Shown: in pieces, positions 9,279 to 17,700 of the stretch | Numbering within the stretch: position 1 is the first letter of the stretch | Layout of the letters: each line of letters opens with the position of its first letter | Source: Planctomycetota bacterium | Lineage (GTDB): Bacteria; Planctomycetota; UBA1135; GCA-002686595 | NCBI GenBank assembly: GCA_012960475.1 | Contig: DUBE01000066.1 | Span: 1-64,000 of the forward strand | Length of the DNA: 64,000 nt | Direction: 5' to 3' | Program-made: the position numbers and the translations under genes | The notes under the pieces: generated by a model | Told to the model about the DNA's origin: nothing | The model's input: the letters and a program-made list of their open reading frames with translations, nothing else | Databases searched by the model: none

Positions 9279-9376
9279 GGGAGTGGATCGGAGCTGGTGT
9301 TCCGCCCGGCCTTCAAAGCCGGTTGGGTTGCGTGAACAGCGTGACCGGTGGGTTCGATTCCCATGCACTCCCGCCA
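9279..9376 (+). tRNA. selC: tRNA-Sec (anticodon UCA), selC, with encoded CCA
   Basis: This 98-nt gene has the unusual tRNA-Sec shape. It has an 8-nt acceptor arm (9279-9286 with 9365-9372; seven pairs plus a G-G opposition at the inner end), then A9287-T9288. The 6-bp D stem has a 4-nt loop (9289-9294/9299-9304). The 5-bp anticodon stem (9306-9310/9318-9322) closes the loop CTTCAAA, with anticodon TCA at 9313-9315. A 7-bp variable stem (9326-9332/9340-9346) follows, then a T arm with loop TTCGATT, discriminator G9373 and CCA at 9374-9376. The UCA anticodon, long variable arm and 6-bp D stem exclude ordinary tRNAs. A weak hairpin plus T-rich stretch near 9423-9455 could be its terminator. Confidence 0.95.
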
Positions 9377-9473
9377 TCTTGTTCATGCTCGTGGGAACTG
9401 GCGGGTCTGGTGCGCATATCCAGGGCGGGGATCCTCCAGGAGGCCCTTTCTTTCTCTTCGCCAAAAGCCGAGG

Positions 9474-10466
9474 ATGAGCCCCATGGGACCCTCCGTCGAG
9501 ATCACCCCCGCTCTCAAGGCTGCATTTGAGGGGGCCTTCGCTGCACTGGACTCCGCACATCAGCCCCGCAGCGGGGGGGAGTGGAGTTGGCGCACGGAAG
9601 GGGTGCCGGGAGGAGCTCCAGCGGAGACCCTGCTGGATTCTGAAGGTTGCGTACAGGCTCATTACGCCTCCCTGGGAACTGCGGTTCTCTGGCAGGGTCG
9701 GCGGCTGCCCGTGGCCCAGGTGGTGGATACCTTTGCTGCTCAGGACTTGAGTCTGCTAAGCAAGGTGCGGGCTTTTACCCTGGCCTGCGAGGGCTTTGTG
9801 GAACGCACCTGCCTGCCTGCGCCCGATGGCTTTGTCCTTTGTTATGGCTTTCCCGTGCGTCCCGCCTGGCGCATAGGTCGGGCCTATATGGGGTACAGCG
9901 TGTTGCAGGAGTTTTGGCGACTCGGGATTTCTGCCGAAGATGCAGCGCGGGCCGAGGTTGCGGGTGACCTTGGCTTTGAGCAGGACGCTGACTGGCCGGA
10001 GGATCTGGCACTCTTGTTTGCCGAACACGCGGGGAAACTGGGTGTACCGTTCTTGCGCGACGCAGAGTTCTTGCGTTGGCGTTTTGATGAAAGGCCGGGT
10101 GTGAAGTATGCGAAGTGCTTGTTGCGGCGGGGGCAGGATCTTGTTGGCTGGGCGGTGCTGCGCGTAACGACCTGGTCCGGTGAGCGCGTGGCCTTGGTTT
10201 GTGATCGTTTCTGTGTGCCAGGGGACGAGGCGGGGGAGTTTGCATTGGATCACTGGCTGGGAACCCGTGCCCTGGCAGGAGGCGTGACCCATCTGGTGGG
10301 GGCCAGCGGTGAACACGGTCCGGAATTGGCTGACGCCCAGAGGCGGGGTTGGCGCGTGGGGCGTTCAGAGTACTGCATGGTGGGTCGTTCCTTTGACCCT
10401 GCCCGACCCGTTCACGATTGGGCCCGTCGTTTGCGCTGGAACCTGGGGGATACGGATCTGGTTTGA
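9474..10466 (+). CDS. GNAT-like N-acetyltransferase family protein (first of a pair)
   Basis: This is a ~330-residue cytoplasmic protein. The central part (VAQVVDTFAAQD...GFVLCYGFPVRPAWRIGRAYMGY) resembles the acetyltransferase group in which a beta strand VVDTxVxP and a GFPN-like segment flank the acyl-CoA site. Further on, EFLRWRFDERPG matches a motif shared with the next gene (WLDWRYGRAPGG). The substrate is unknown. The ATG at 9474 lies after selC; an in-frame ATG at 9483 is an alternative, and the longer open frame starting inside the tRNA (9348) is rejected. Its stop overlaps the start of the next gene (TGATG), so the pair is translationally coupled. Confidence 0.6.
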   Translation: MSPMGPSVEITPALKAAFEGAFAALDSAHQPRSGGEWSWRTEGVPGGAPAETLLDSEGCVQAHYASLGTAVLWQGRRLPVAQVVDTFAAQDLSLLSKVRAFTLACEGFVERTCLPAPDGFVLCYGFPVRPAWRIGRAYMGYSVLQEFWRLGISAEDAARAEVAGDLGFEQDADWPEDLALLFAEHAGKLGVPFLRDAEFLRWRFDERPGVKYAKCLLRRGQDLVGWAVLRVTTWSGERVALVCDRFCVPGDEAGEFALDHWLGTRALAGGVTHLVGASGEHGPELADAQRRGWRVGRSEYCMVGRSFDPARPVHDWARRLRWNLGDTDLV

Positions 10467-11503
10467 TGCAAGACTCCCCGAGCACTGTTTCGATCAGGGC
10501 CATTGAGGCCAGTGATGTGGCTTCGATCCTGGCCTGGGATTCCATGCCCCAGGGGCACCTGCTTGAATGGTTGCTCTTGGATTCCGCTCGGTCCGTGCGC
10601 TCCTTGGTCGCCTGCGAGGGGGGAAGCCTCCTGGCCCTCTTGCCGGTGGTAGAGCTGGGGGACCCACTTCCTCATGAGCGGCCACCCATGTTTGAGTGGG
10701 GCCGTCCCTTGGTGGCTCCGGGTATCGATCGGGAACGTGCTGCGGCGTTGGTGCGCGGCCTGGAAGAAACCTTCTTGCGTGGGCAGGACAGTCCCGAGGG
10801 AGTGGTGGTTGCCTGGTTTGACACCCAAGTTTCTGCATCTGAATTGCCCTTGGGCTTCGAGCGATTGGGTTGCTGGTCCGTGCTCGAGGGACTGCCCTTC
10901 GAACAGTTGAGCGCCAGCGAGACGAGTATTCAAACCGTGGATCTGGATGAAAACGCTGCTGAGTTCATGCGACGCTGCGCCCCGGAGAGCGCTTGGGTTC
11001 CCCGGCGCAGTTCTGCTTGGCTGGATTGGCGCTACGGCCGTGCGCCGGGAGGTGGCCACGGTGCGCGGGGAGTTCTTGAGGGGGGCGAGTTGTCTGCCCT
11101 GGCGGTGGTGGGACCTGCGCGGTCTGCGTTGGGATCCGAGAACTCCAGTCCAACAGTACCAGTCTTGGAGTTCTGGGTTGCGCCGGATGGGGCAAGGGCG
11201 GGGGAGAACCTGGCCCTTGGCCTGGGCCGCGAAGCCAGGGCACAGGACTGTGAGCTTTCCTTGGCCTTGCCGTCCTGGCAGCCGGCGTTTGATGTTTGGG
11301 TGGGAGTGGGGCTGCGACTCATGCCAAGTTCCCTGGATCTATTGGTGAGGCCGGCGGCTCTGGCCCCCGAGGGGCGCGCATCCGAAGAGGCTTGGAGTCG
11401 TCGCGCTTTGGATCTGGAAGCTCTGCGCTGCGCCTGGCCCTGGTCTCTGGGGGACGCCCACTTTTTGGTGCGCTCTCCGAAGTCAGCTCACCCCCGGGTT
11501 TGA
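10466..11503 (+). CDS. GNAT-like N-acetyltransferase family protein (second of a pair)
   Basis: This 345-residue protein starts at an ATG that shares its A with the stop codon of the preceding gene. The start MQDSPSTVSIRAIEASDVASILAWD has the look of a GNAT domain opening (IRxxxxxDxxxI). The centre contains SSAWLDWRYGRAPGG, which parallels EFLRWRFDERPG in the partner, so the two look like distant paralogues. The C-terminal half (VLEFWVAPDGARAGENLALGLG...) could be a second GNAT repeat. There is no signal peptide or membrane segment. The reaction and substrate are unknown. The family call is tentative, while the gene itself is well supported by coupling and length. Confidence 0.55.
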   Translation: MQDSPSTVSIRAIEASDVASILAWDSMPQGHLLEWLLLDSARSVRSLVACEGGSLLALLPVVELGDPLPHERPPMFEWGRPLVAPGIDRERAAALVRGLEETFLRGQDSPEGVVVAWFDTQVSASELPLGFERLGCWSVLEGLPFEQLSASETSIQTVDLDENAAEFMRRCAPESAWVPRRSSAWLDWRYGRAPGGGHGARGVLEGGELSALAVVGPARSALGSENSSPTVPVLEFWVAPDGARAGENLALGLGREARAQDCELSLALPSWQPAFDVWVGVGLRLMPSSLDLLVRPAALAPEGRASEEAWSRRALDLEALRCAWPWSLGDAHFLVRSPKSAHPRV

Positions 11504-11542
11504 GCTACCCCTTGGCGAGCGCTGGCTCTAAGATCTGCACCC

Positions 11543-12040
11543 ATGGCTTCCCCCCGCCGTTTTTGGTTGTTCAAGAGCGAACCCAATGTGTTTTCCTTCG
11601 AGGACCTGCTCACCGCCCGGGGCAAGCGCACGGGCTGGGACGGGGTGCGCAACTATCAGGCACGGAACTTCCTACGCGACGACATCGCCGTCGGGGACGG
11701 GGTGCTGTACTACCACTCGCGTAGCAAGGCCCCATCGATAGTGGGGCTGGCCAAGGTGACCCGCGCTGGACACCCGGACCCGACCCAGTTTGAAGAGGGC
11801 AGCAAGGGCTATGACGCGGGCAGCGATCCCAAGGACCCGCGCTGGGTTCAGGTGACCATTCAGGGGGTGCAGGCCCTGCCCAAGCCCCTCCTCCTGGGGG
11901 ACCTGAAGCAGGAAAGGAGCCTCGCCGGTATGGCCCTGGTGCAACGCGGTCAGCGCCTCTCGGTGCAGCCCGTGAGTGTCAAGGAGTGGCGCCGAGTGCT
12001 CCAGTTGGGGGGCGTGGCGGACGATCCCACGGGCCTCTAG
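11543..12040 (+). CDS. EVE domain protein (PUA-like fold)
   Basis: The whole 165-residue protein is one EVE domain: FWLFKSEPNVFSFEDL at the start, then TGWDGVRNYQARNFLRDDIAVGDGVLYYHS and PSIVGLAKVTRAGHPDPTQF. These are the standard conserved segments of the EVE/thymocyte nuclear protein 1 family. EVE domains are thought to bind modified bases in DNA or RNA; the aromatic and Asn-Tyr-Gln-Ala residues line that pocket in known structures. Length is normal for the stand-alone bacterial form. No restriction or defence gene is adjacent. The 271 bases after it carry no gene that could be supported. Confidence 0.9.
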   Translation: MASPRRFWLFKSEPNVFSFEDLLTARGKRTGWDGVRNYQARNFLRDDIAVGDGVLYYHSRSKAPSIVGLAKVTRAGHPDPTQFEEGSKGYDAGSDPKDPRWVQVTIQGVQALPKPLLLGDLKQERSLAGMALVQRGQRLSVQPVSVKEWRRVLQLGGVADDPTGL

Positions 12041-12311
12041 GGGCGCGGGGGGGGGCTTCACGGGGGCCACAATGGGCCTTTGAGGGCCTTTTGAGAGGGC
12101 ATTTTTTCTGGATCTGCTTTCTGAGTCTAAGTGCCTGCCAGGTCACGGGTTAGGGTGGTTTTGGGTCACGATTATTAGGATCTGGCCCCCCCTCAGCCGC
12201 CCCCCGTCCTGTTTTCTGGCTTGATCCCGACCGCCCTCTGGGTGTCTGCTAGAGCAACCAAACCCCCCAGGGCGTCCCTGCCCTGGGATAACCCCCAGAC
12301 CAGATCTCAAC

Positions 12312-12500
12312 ATGACTGCCAACTTTGACAAGCTTAGCTCCGTGATCGAGGAGACCCGTGCGGACATCCAAAAGGCCACTGAAGGCAACAAGGCCGCCTG
12401 CGCCCGCGTGCGCAAATCCATGATGGCGGTCAAGAACCTCGCAGGTGTTCTGCGCAAGGAAATGCTTGAGCTGCGGGACTCCGGCGGCGGAACCGCCTGA
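12312..12500 (+). CDS. Hc1-like histone H1 family small protein
   Basis: This 62-residue protein has the pattern KLSSVIEETRADI, then GNKAACARVRKSMMAVKNLA and a final helix RKEMLELR. It matches the conserved N-terminal helical part of the bacterial histone H1-like Hc1 family, whose hallmark is GNKAAGxRxRK. The lysine/alanine-rich DNA-condensing tail of chlamydial Hc1 is absent, as in many short planctomycete and spirochaete versions. It probably acts on DNA or nucleoid architecture, but direct binding cannot be deduced. It stands alone, with 271 bases of gene-free sequence upstream and a hairpin downstream. Confidence 0.75.
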   Translation: MTANFDKLSSVIEETRADIQKATEGNKAACARVRKSMMAVKNLAGVLRKEMLELRDSGGGTA

Positions 12501-12553
12501 GCCTGACCTCTCGAACGCCGAAGAGGGTCCCCAGGGGCCCGATTTGAGTGCAT

Positions 12554-12595
12554 CGCGCGCGTTCCCCACCACGGGGGGATGTGCGCGTTCCTTTT
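12554..12595 (+). terminator. Hairpin between the Hc1-like gene and mqnD, possible bidirectional terminator
   Basis: Bases 12554-12567 (CGCGC...CCCC) pair with 12573-12587 (GGGG...GCGCG) with two G-T wobbles and one bulge around a short loop. The + strand continues TTCCTTTT. It sits between two convergent genes (Hc1-like ending 12500, mqnD ending 12612) and so could stop transcription from both sides. The U tract is short, so confidence is moderate. Confidence 0.45.
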
Positions 12596-12611
12596 GGGTT
12601 GGGGTTGGCCC

Positions 12612-13466
12612 CTAGGCGCCCTGCTTGGGCTGCCACACCTCGAGCTTGCTGGCCGGAGGCATCAACCCCGCTGCTTGCGCCCGTTCTCCCAGCATCCGCA
12701 CCGCTCGCTGGCCCTCGGTCCCCAGGTCTCGGGTCCACTGGTTTACATAGAGGTCCACATGCTGCCAAAGCACCTGATCACTGAGTTCCTGGGCGTACTT
12801 GCGCATGCTGCAAAGGGCTTCCTCCCGATGGGTCAGCCCATAATCCAGGCTGGTCAGTAGCGCTTGGGTCAGGGCTTGCAGCAGATCCCCGCCCAGGGCG
12901 CGTCTGGCAAACAATCCACCCAGGGGCAGGCGTTCCGAGGTTTCGGTTTCCCAGCGTTGGCCCAGGTCTTCCAAGCACACCAGTCCCTGCTCTCGGAAGG
13001 TGAAGCGTCCTTCGTGGATGCAAAGGCCCAGGTCGCAGTTCCCTGCCAAGAGGGCCGGGGCGATCGTGGAGAAGAGCACCTGCTCCACTCGCATGTGGGG
13101 TAGTTCCTGTCCGTGAAACAAGCGCAACAGCAGGGTTGCAGTGGTGTGTTCCCCAGGTGCCAGGAGGTGCCGTCCGGGGCTTGGCAGCAAGCCCTCTTCC
13201 CTCGCCAAGAGGAGCGGACCGTTGCCCGAACCAAGGGCGGATCCCACGGGCAGCACAGTCAACTGGTCCGCTTGGGAGAGGGCCAGTGCATAAGAACCCT
13301 TGGCCACATCAAAGCGTCCGGCCAGCAGTCCTTGGTTGAGGTTCTCGATGTCGAGCAATTCGAACTGCAACTCCAAGCCGGGCGTGGGCACTGCGCCCGT
13401 AAGCAGGCCATGGAAGAGGAAGGTGTCGTTGGGGCAGGTGGAGAGCCCGATGTGCAGGGAGGTCAC
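12612..13466 (-). CDS. mqnD: 1,4-dihydroxy-6-naphthoate synthase MqnD
   Basis: This 284-residue protein has the MqnD opening HIGLSTCPNDTFLFHGLL, then LLDIENLNQGLLAGRFDVAKGSY and GSGNGPLLLA. The central CDLGLCIHEGRFTF carries the catalytic-type histidine. MqnD converts cyclic de-hypoxanthine futalosine to 1,4-dihydroxy-6-naphthoate in the futalosine route to menaquinone. mqnB lies 9 bases upstream on the same strand, so the pair forms a small operon read leftward. mqnA, mqnC and mqnE are not in the window. Length and motifs are typical. Confidence 0.93.
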   Translation of the reverse strand: MTSLHIGLSTCPNDTFLFHGLLTGAVPTPGLELQFELLDIENLNQGLLAGRFDVAKGSYALALSQADQLTVLPVGSALGSGNGPLLLAREEGLLPSPGRHLLAPGEHTTATLLLRLFHGQELPHMRVEQVLFSTIAPALLAGNCDLGLCIHEGRFTFREQGLVCLEDLGQRWETETSERLPLGGLFARRALGGDLLQALTQALLTSLDYGLTHREEALCSMRKYAQELSDQVLWQHVDLYVNQWTRDLGTEGQRAVRMLGERAQAAGLMPPASKLEVWQPKQGA

Positions 13467-13475
13467 GGGGAAGTC

Positions 13476-14144
13476 TTATGGGGCAGGGAAGCCCTCTCCG
13501 TCGGCTTCTTGCTCAAGAGTCACCAGAGCCAGTCTGCGGGCGGCGGCCAGAGCATCTTGCACGCGCCACCTGGTTGTGTCCCGCTCACCCGCGCAGTTGG
13601 AGATGCCGCGCACGATGGTCAGAGGGACACCGGCCAGGGAGCAGGCCAAGGCGACGCCAAACCCCTCCATATCCTCCGCCTGGGCGGAGAAGCGTTCCCG
13701 GCGTTCAAGAGCTTGGGTGGGGTTTGCGCTGGCCGCGCAGACGGTCAGGAGTCGGCCCCCACCGCCCTCCAGGGAGAGTTGGTCAAAGAGGGGAAGGGCG
13801 CCCTCTCCCGGGTTCCATTGGGGCAGGCCCATGGCCCGAGGACCCAGTCGCTCGGGGCCTTCCCCGGCGCCGATTCCGTCGAGCAGGACCTCCGCCGCCT
13901 GCTGTGCCGTGCCCACGGGTAGCGCGTCTGGGTCCAAGGTTCCGGCGATGCCCAGCAGGAGCACCCGGCGGGGGCTGAGGCGTTCGATCAATCCTGCGCA
14001 GCGCGCGGCGGCAGTGAGTGGTCCGAAGCCTGCGCACTCCACCAGACCCCGGCCTGGACCCAGGCCCCCTGCGCGCTCAAGGCCCTGTGCTTCCAAAGGG
14101 GTGGGTATCAGGATCAGGGTAGGGGCACCGGGGCTTCTGGCCAT
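13476..14144 (-). CDS. mqnB: Futalosine hydrolase MqnB
   Basis: This 222-residue protein is of the nucleoside phosphorylase / MTA-nucleosidase fold: LILIPTPLEAQGL at the start, GIAGTLDP in the middle, and AQAEDMEGFGVALAC with VRGISNCAGERD near the C terminus. The latter holds the Met-Glu and catalytic Asp/Asn region. The family removes hypoxanthine from futalosine. The assignment to futalosine rather than methylthioadenosine rests on its tight pairing with mqnD (9-base gap) and on the SNCAGERD-type ending. It implies that this organism makes menaquinone by the futalosine pathway. Confidence 0.88.
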   Translation of the reverse strand: MARSPGAPTLILIPTPLEAQGLERAGGLGPGRGLVECAGFGPLTAAARCAGLIERLSPRRVLLLGIAGTLDPDALPVGTAQQAAEVLLDGIGAGEGPERLGPRAMGLPQWNPGEGALPLFDQLSLEGGGGRLLTVCAASANPTQALERRERFSAQAEDMEGFGVALACSLAGVPLTIVRGISNCAGERDTTRWRVQDALAAARRLALVTLEQEADGEGFPAP

Positions 14145-14268
14145 GGGGGCAGCATAGGGGCCCGGCGCCCCTGATTCTGCTCCGGGCTCGGCTGGATTGT
14201 GGGCTTGGGCGGGATTCCCCCAGGGGGCTGGTGTTCAGGGGGGCCGAGTTGCTACAAACGATCCCGAC

Positions 14269-14544
14269 ATGCTCTCTCGGCCCAAAGCTCCATCTTCGTT
14301 CCCCTGGCTCAGCGCCTTGCTCGGCGTGGGGCTGGCATTGGGGCTGCAGGCTGGTGGGACTCCTGAGGGGGTGATTGCTGCGGAACCGCAAACGGTGGGG
14401 TTGCCCGTGCCCTTGGAACTCTCGCCGATGGTGGAGGCTTCGCAGCCTGCTGCCGACGGGTCAGAAGCAACGCCAGTGGAGACCCCCGCTACCAGTGTCC
14501 CAGAGCCCCTGGCTCTCGATGCTGTCCAGGCTCGGGGACGCTGA
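14269..14544 (+). CDS. Small hypothetical membrane or secreted protein
   Basis: A 91-residue frame starting at ATG 14269 opens with a hydrophobic segment (FPWLSALLGVGLALGLQAGG), which could be a signal peptide or anchor. The rest is Pro/Ala/Glu-rich and unstructured in appearance. It ends with TGA at 14542-14544. In the -1 frame, codons continue directly from that point for about 60 more residues with plausible composition (LNPIQVVSGSALQRL...). The gene may therefore be longer and interrupted by a frameshift, or this may be chance. No family was recognised. It lies between the divergent mqnB and the metallopeptidase gene. Confidence 0.35.
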   Translation: MLSRPKAPSSFPWLSALLGVGLALGLQAGGTPEGVIAAEPQTVGLPVPLELSPMVEASQPAADGSEATPVETPATSVPEPLALDAVQARGR

Positions 14545-14755
14545 ATCCTATCCAGGTCGTGTCCGGGAGTGCCTTGCAGCGACTGGCAGGTGCAGTGAAT
14601 GGAGACTTAGTGCTGCAAGAAAGCTATGTGGAGGGCACACTATGCTGGTGCGGATGGGGCCCCTGGCCCCGGCGGCGAGTTCCATGGGAACCGTGGATAC
14701 TCATGTGTCGTCTCTGAATCCCGGACCCTCTCTTTTCGACTGACCCCCAGTTCCA

Positions 14756-17700
14756 ATGAGCCTGACTCTGATTCCCCTTCTCCTGCTTCCCGCCCTGCAA
14801 TCGGATTTCGATCTTGATGGCAACTTCCCTCAACTGGAACCTGCTCTTGAAGTCTGGCGCACCAATCACGGGCAGGAGTGGCAGGTTCGTTGGGATCGCG
14901 GCACTGGTCAAGCTGAAGTCCTTTTTGGCTACAACGCTGCTGCGCCTTTTGAGCCCGCAGACGAGAGCGATTGGTTCGGCCTGACCCGGGCCTGGACTTT
15001 CGAAGCCGGTCCTCTCTTGGGGATCCACCCGGGCGAGTTGGTCAATGGTGAGGTTAGTTTCTTGCCCCTGGGCATGGCCAACGGCACGGACAAGATGAGC
15101 GTTGAGTTGCGTCAAGAAATCGGCGGCGTGCCGGTGGAGGGTGGTTTTGTCAATGCTCTCTTCAACACCCAGGGGTCCTTGCTCTCCCTTGCCAACACCA
15201 CCTTGCCTGGCTTGACCGGAGCTTCCTCTTCCCCGTCCATCGATGAGACCGCGGCGATTGCTCGGGCTCAGCGTTTCTTTCGGGCCGAGACCCGCTTGAC
15301 GCCCACTTCGGTTTCCGAGCCAGAACTTTTGTTTGCGCGTCTCGAGGACCACGGGCGCGCTTATGGTCGACTCGCTTGGCGCGTGCAGGTGCTCGCCGAG
15401 AGATCCGGCTTTGAGCCCCAGGGTGCGATCTACATGATCTCGGCCGATGACGGTGCCTTCTTGCGCCGGGAGGAGGCGATTCACAATCTCTTTGACGTGA
15501 CCGGTCGCATCGACTGTCTGGCCACCGCCGGGATCGGATCCAACGACACAGTCACAAGCGAGACTCCCTTGCCGGTGCCCTTCCTGCGCGTGGTCAGTAG
15601 CGCTGGCACTGTGGACACGGACGCGGACGGCAACTTCAATATTTCCGGGGTCAACTCAGCAGTCAACTTGACGGTTTCATTTCTGGGGGACTACAGCAAC
15701 GTCAACAATGACCAAGGAATTGACTATTCGGTCAGCTTCAACAATGTCCAGCCGAACCAGGCCAATGTCCTGGTGATGAACTCCAGCCCCACAGAGTTCT
15801 TGACTGCCCAGGCAAACGCCTTCATCCACAATGGAGTTGTGCGCGACTTTATAGTCAGCACCTCCCCTGGTGACACCCATGGAGATTTCACGGTGGTCTC
15901 CAACGTCAACCTGAATGACAACTGCAACGCATTCTATAATGGCAGCTCCACCAACTTCTTTACTTCTGGGGGCGGTTGCTCAAACACCGCGTTTTCCAAT
16001 GTTGTTGCCCACGAGTTGGGACACTGGTTGAACTCTCGTTACAGCACGGGCAACGGTGGGGATGGCATGGGCGAGGGCAACTCGGATGTCTGGGCCATGT
16101 ACATCTACGACACGCCCATTGTGGGGCACGGTTTCTTCAACGGTACTGGCCAGATTCGTAACGGCACCAACACCCGTCAGTATTGTGGTGATGGAAACGG
16201 TGGTTGCTATGGTCAGGTGCACGCGGATGGCGAGGTCTGGATGGGCGCCGCCTGGAAGGTTCGTGCGGCCCTGCAAGGCAACCTGGGCAATGTGCTCGGT
16301 GGGCAGACCGCGGACCAGTTGTTCATGGGTTGGATGAACGGCTACAACCAGACCCAGATCGACTCGATCATCGAGATCCAGTGGCTGACCCTGGATGATG
16401 ACGATGGAGCCATAGGCAACGGCACCCCCAACTACCAAGAGATCAACAGTGGTTTCCTGGCCCAGGGATTCCCGGGTTACGATCTGCCCTTCGTTGTGAT
16501 CAGCGGAGTCACACAGTTACCGGATGTGCCGGACAACCAGGGACCCTACACAGTGCAGGCCACTATTGTGGCGGGCATCAACCCGCCCCTGGCGGGAGCG
16601 ATGCTGCACTACAGTTGGAGCGGCACGGGCTACTTTCAGGCCCCCATGACGCTTGTGGGGCCTGACCTCTATGAGGCCCAGATCCCTGACTTTCAGGGGG
16701 CGGCGATCGTCAGCTACTACATCTCGGGAACCGACTCGGGTGGACAATCAGGGTCCTTCCCCGATGGGGCAGGCGCTGATCCTTTGACTTTCAATGTGGG
16801 CACCCGGGTGGTTGTGGCCGACCATGACTTCGAGTCCGGCGCCGGCGGCTGGAGCGTGGGCGCCCCCAACGATGCCACCACTGGCACATGGGAGGTTGGC
16901 AATCCCATTGGAACTGCCGCTCAGCCCGAGGACGATCACACGACTGTAGGGACCAATTGCTGGTTTACGGGCCAGGGCAGCAACGGTGGTTCCCTGGGCG
17001 AGAATGATGTGGACGGGGGCACCACTACTCTGATCAGTCCGGTCTTTGACTTGAGTGGGGGTACCGCTCAGCAGTTGACCTATTGGCGCTGGTATTCCAA
17101 TCAGACTGGAGCCGCACCTCAGGCAGACACTCTGTTGATCGACCTGTCCTCCGACGGAGGAGCCAGCTGGATTGCTGCCGAAGTCGTGGGTCCCAGTGGG
17201 AACCAGACCACCGGAGGCTGGTTCGAGCACTCGATCAATGTTGCCAGCGTATTGACCCCCACCGCCAACATGCGTCTCAGGGTTCGGGCTTCGGACCTTG
17301 CGAGCGGTTCGGTGGTGGAAGCCGCCTTTGATGATTTCGAGGCGAGTTACCTGGTGGATCCTTCCTCCTGTCCTGCACCCAGCACCTATTGTGTTGGCTC
17401 ACCCAACTCCTTCGGAATGGGCGCATTCATGTCCGTAGGCGGGTCACAGAATGTGGACAACAACAACTTCGATTTGATGGTCTCTGGCGCGGTTCCGGGC
17501 CAGTTCGGGCTGTTCTACTACGGAGACGCCGCCGCGTCCGTGCCCACGGGTGCTGGTGTGCGCTGTGTGGGTGGCTCCCTCTTCCGCCTGTCCGTGCTGG
17601 TGATTGACCCACTGGGCGGCGCGCAGGTCGGTTTGGATTTCCCCAGCCTGCCCGTTGGTGGCGGCATCAGCAACGGCGAGACCTGGTACTTCTCCTTCTG

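Noticed and set aside
9348-9473. Upstream extension of the GNAT gene into the tRNA-Sec
   Set aside because: The frame would begin inside the tRNA T-arm; the ATG at 9474 after the tRNA is the likely start.
14542-14600. Reading through the TGA at 14542 as selenocysteine
   Set aside because: The read-through frame hits another stop (TGA) within about 20 codons and shows no homology; no SECIS-like hairpin was seen.
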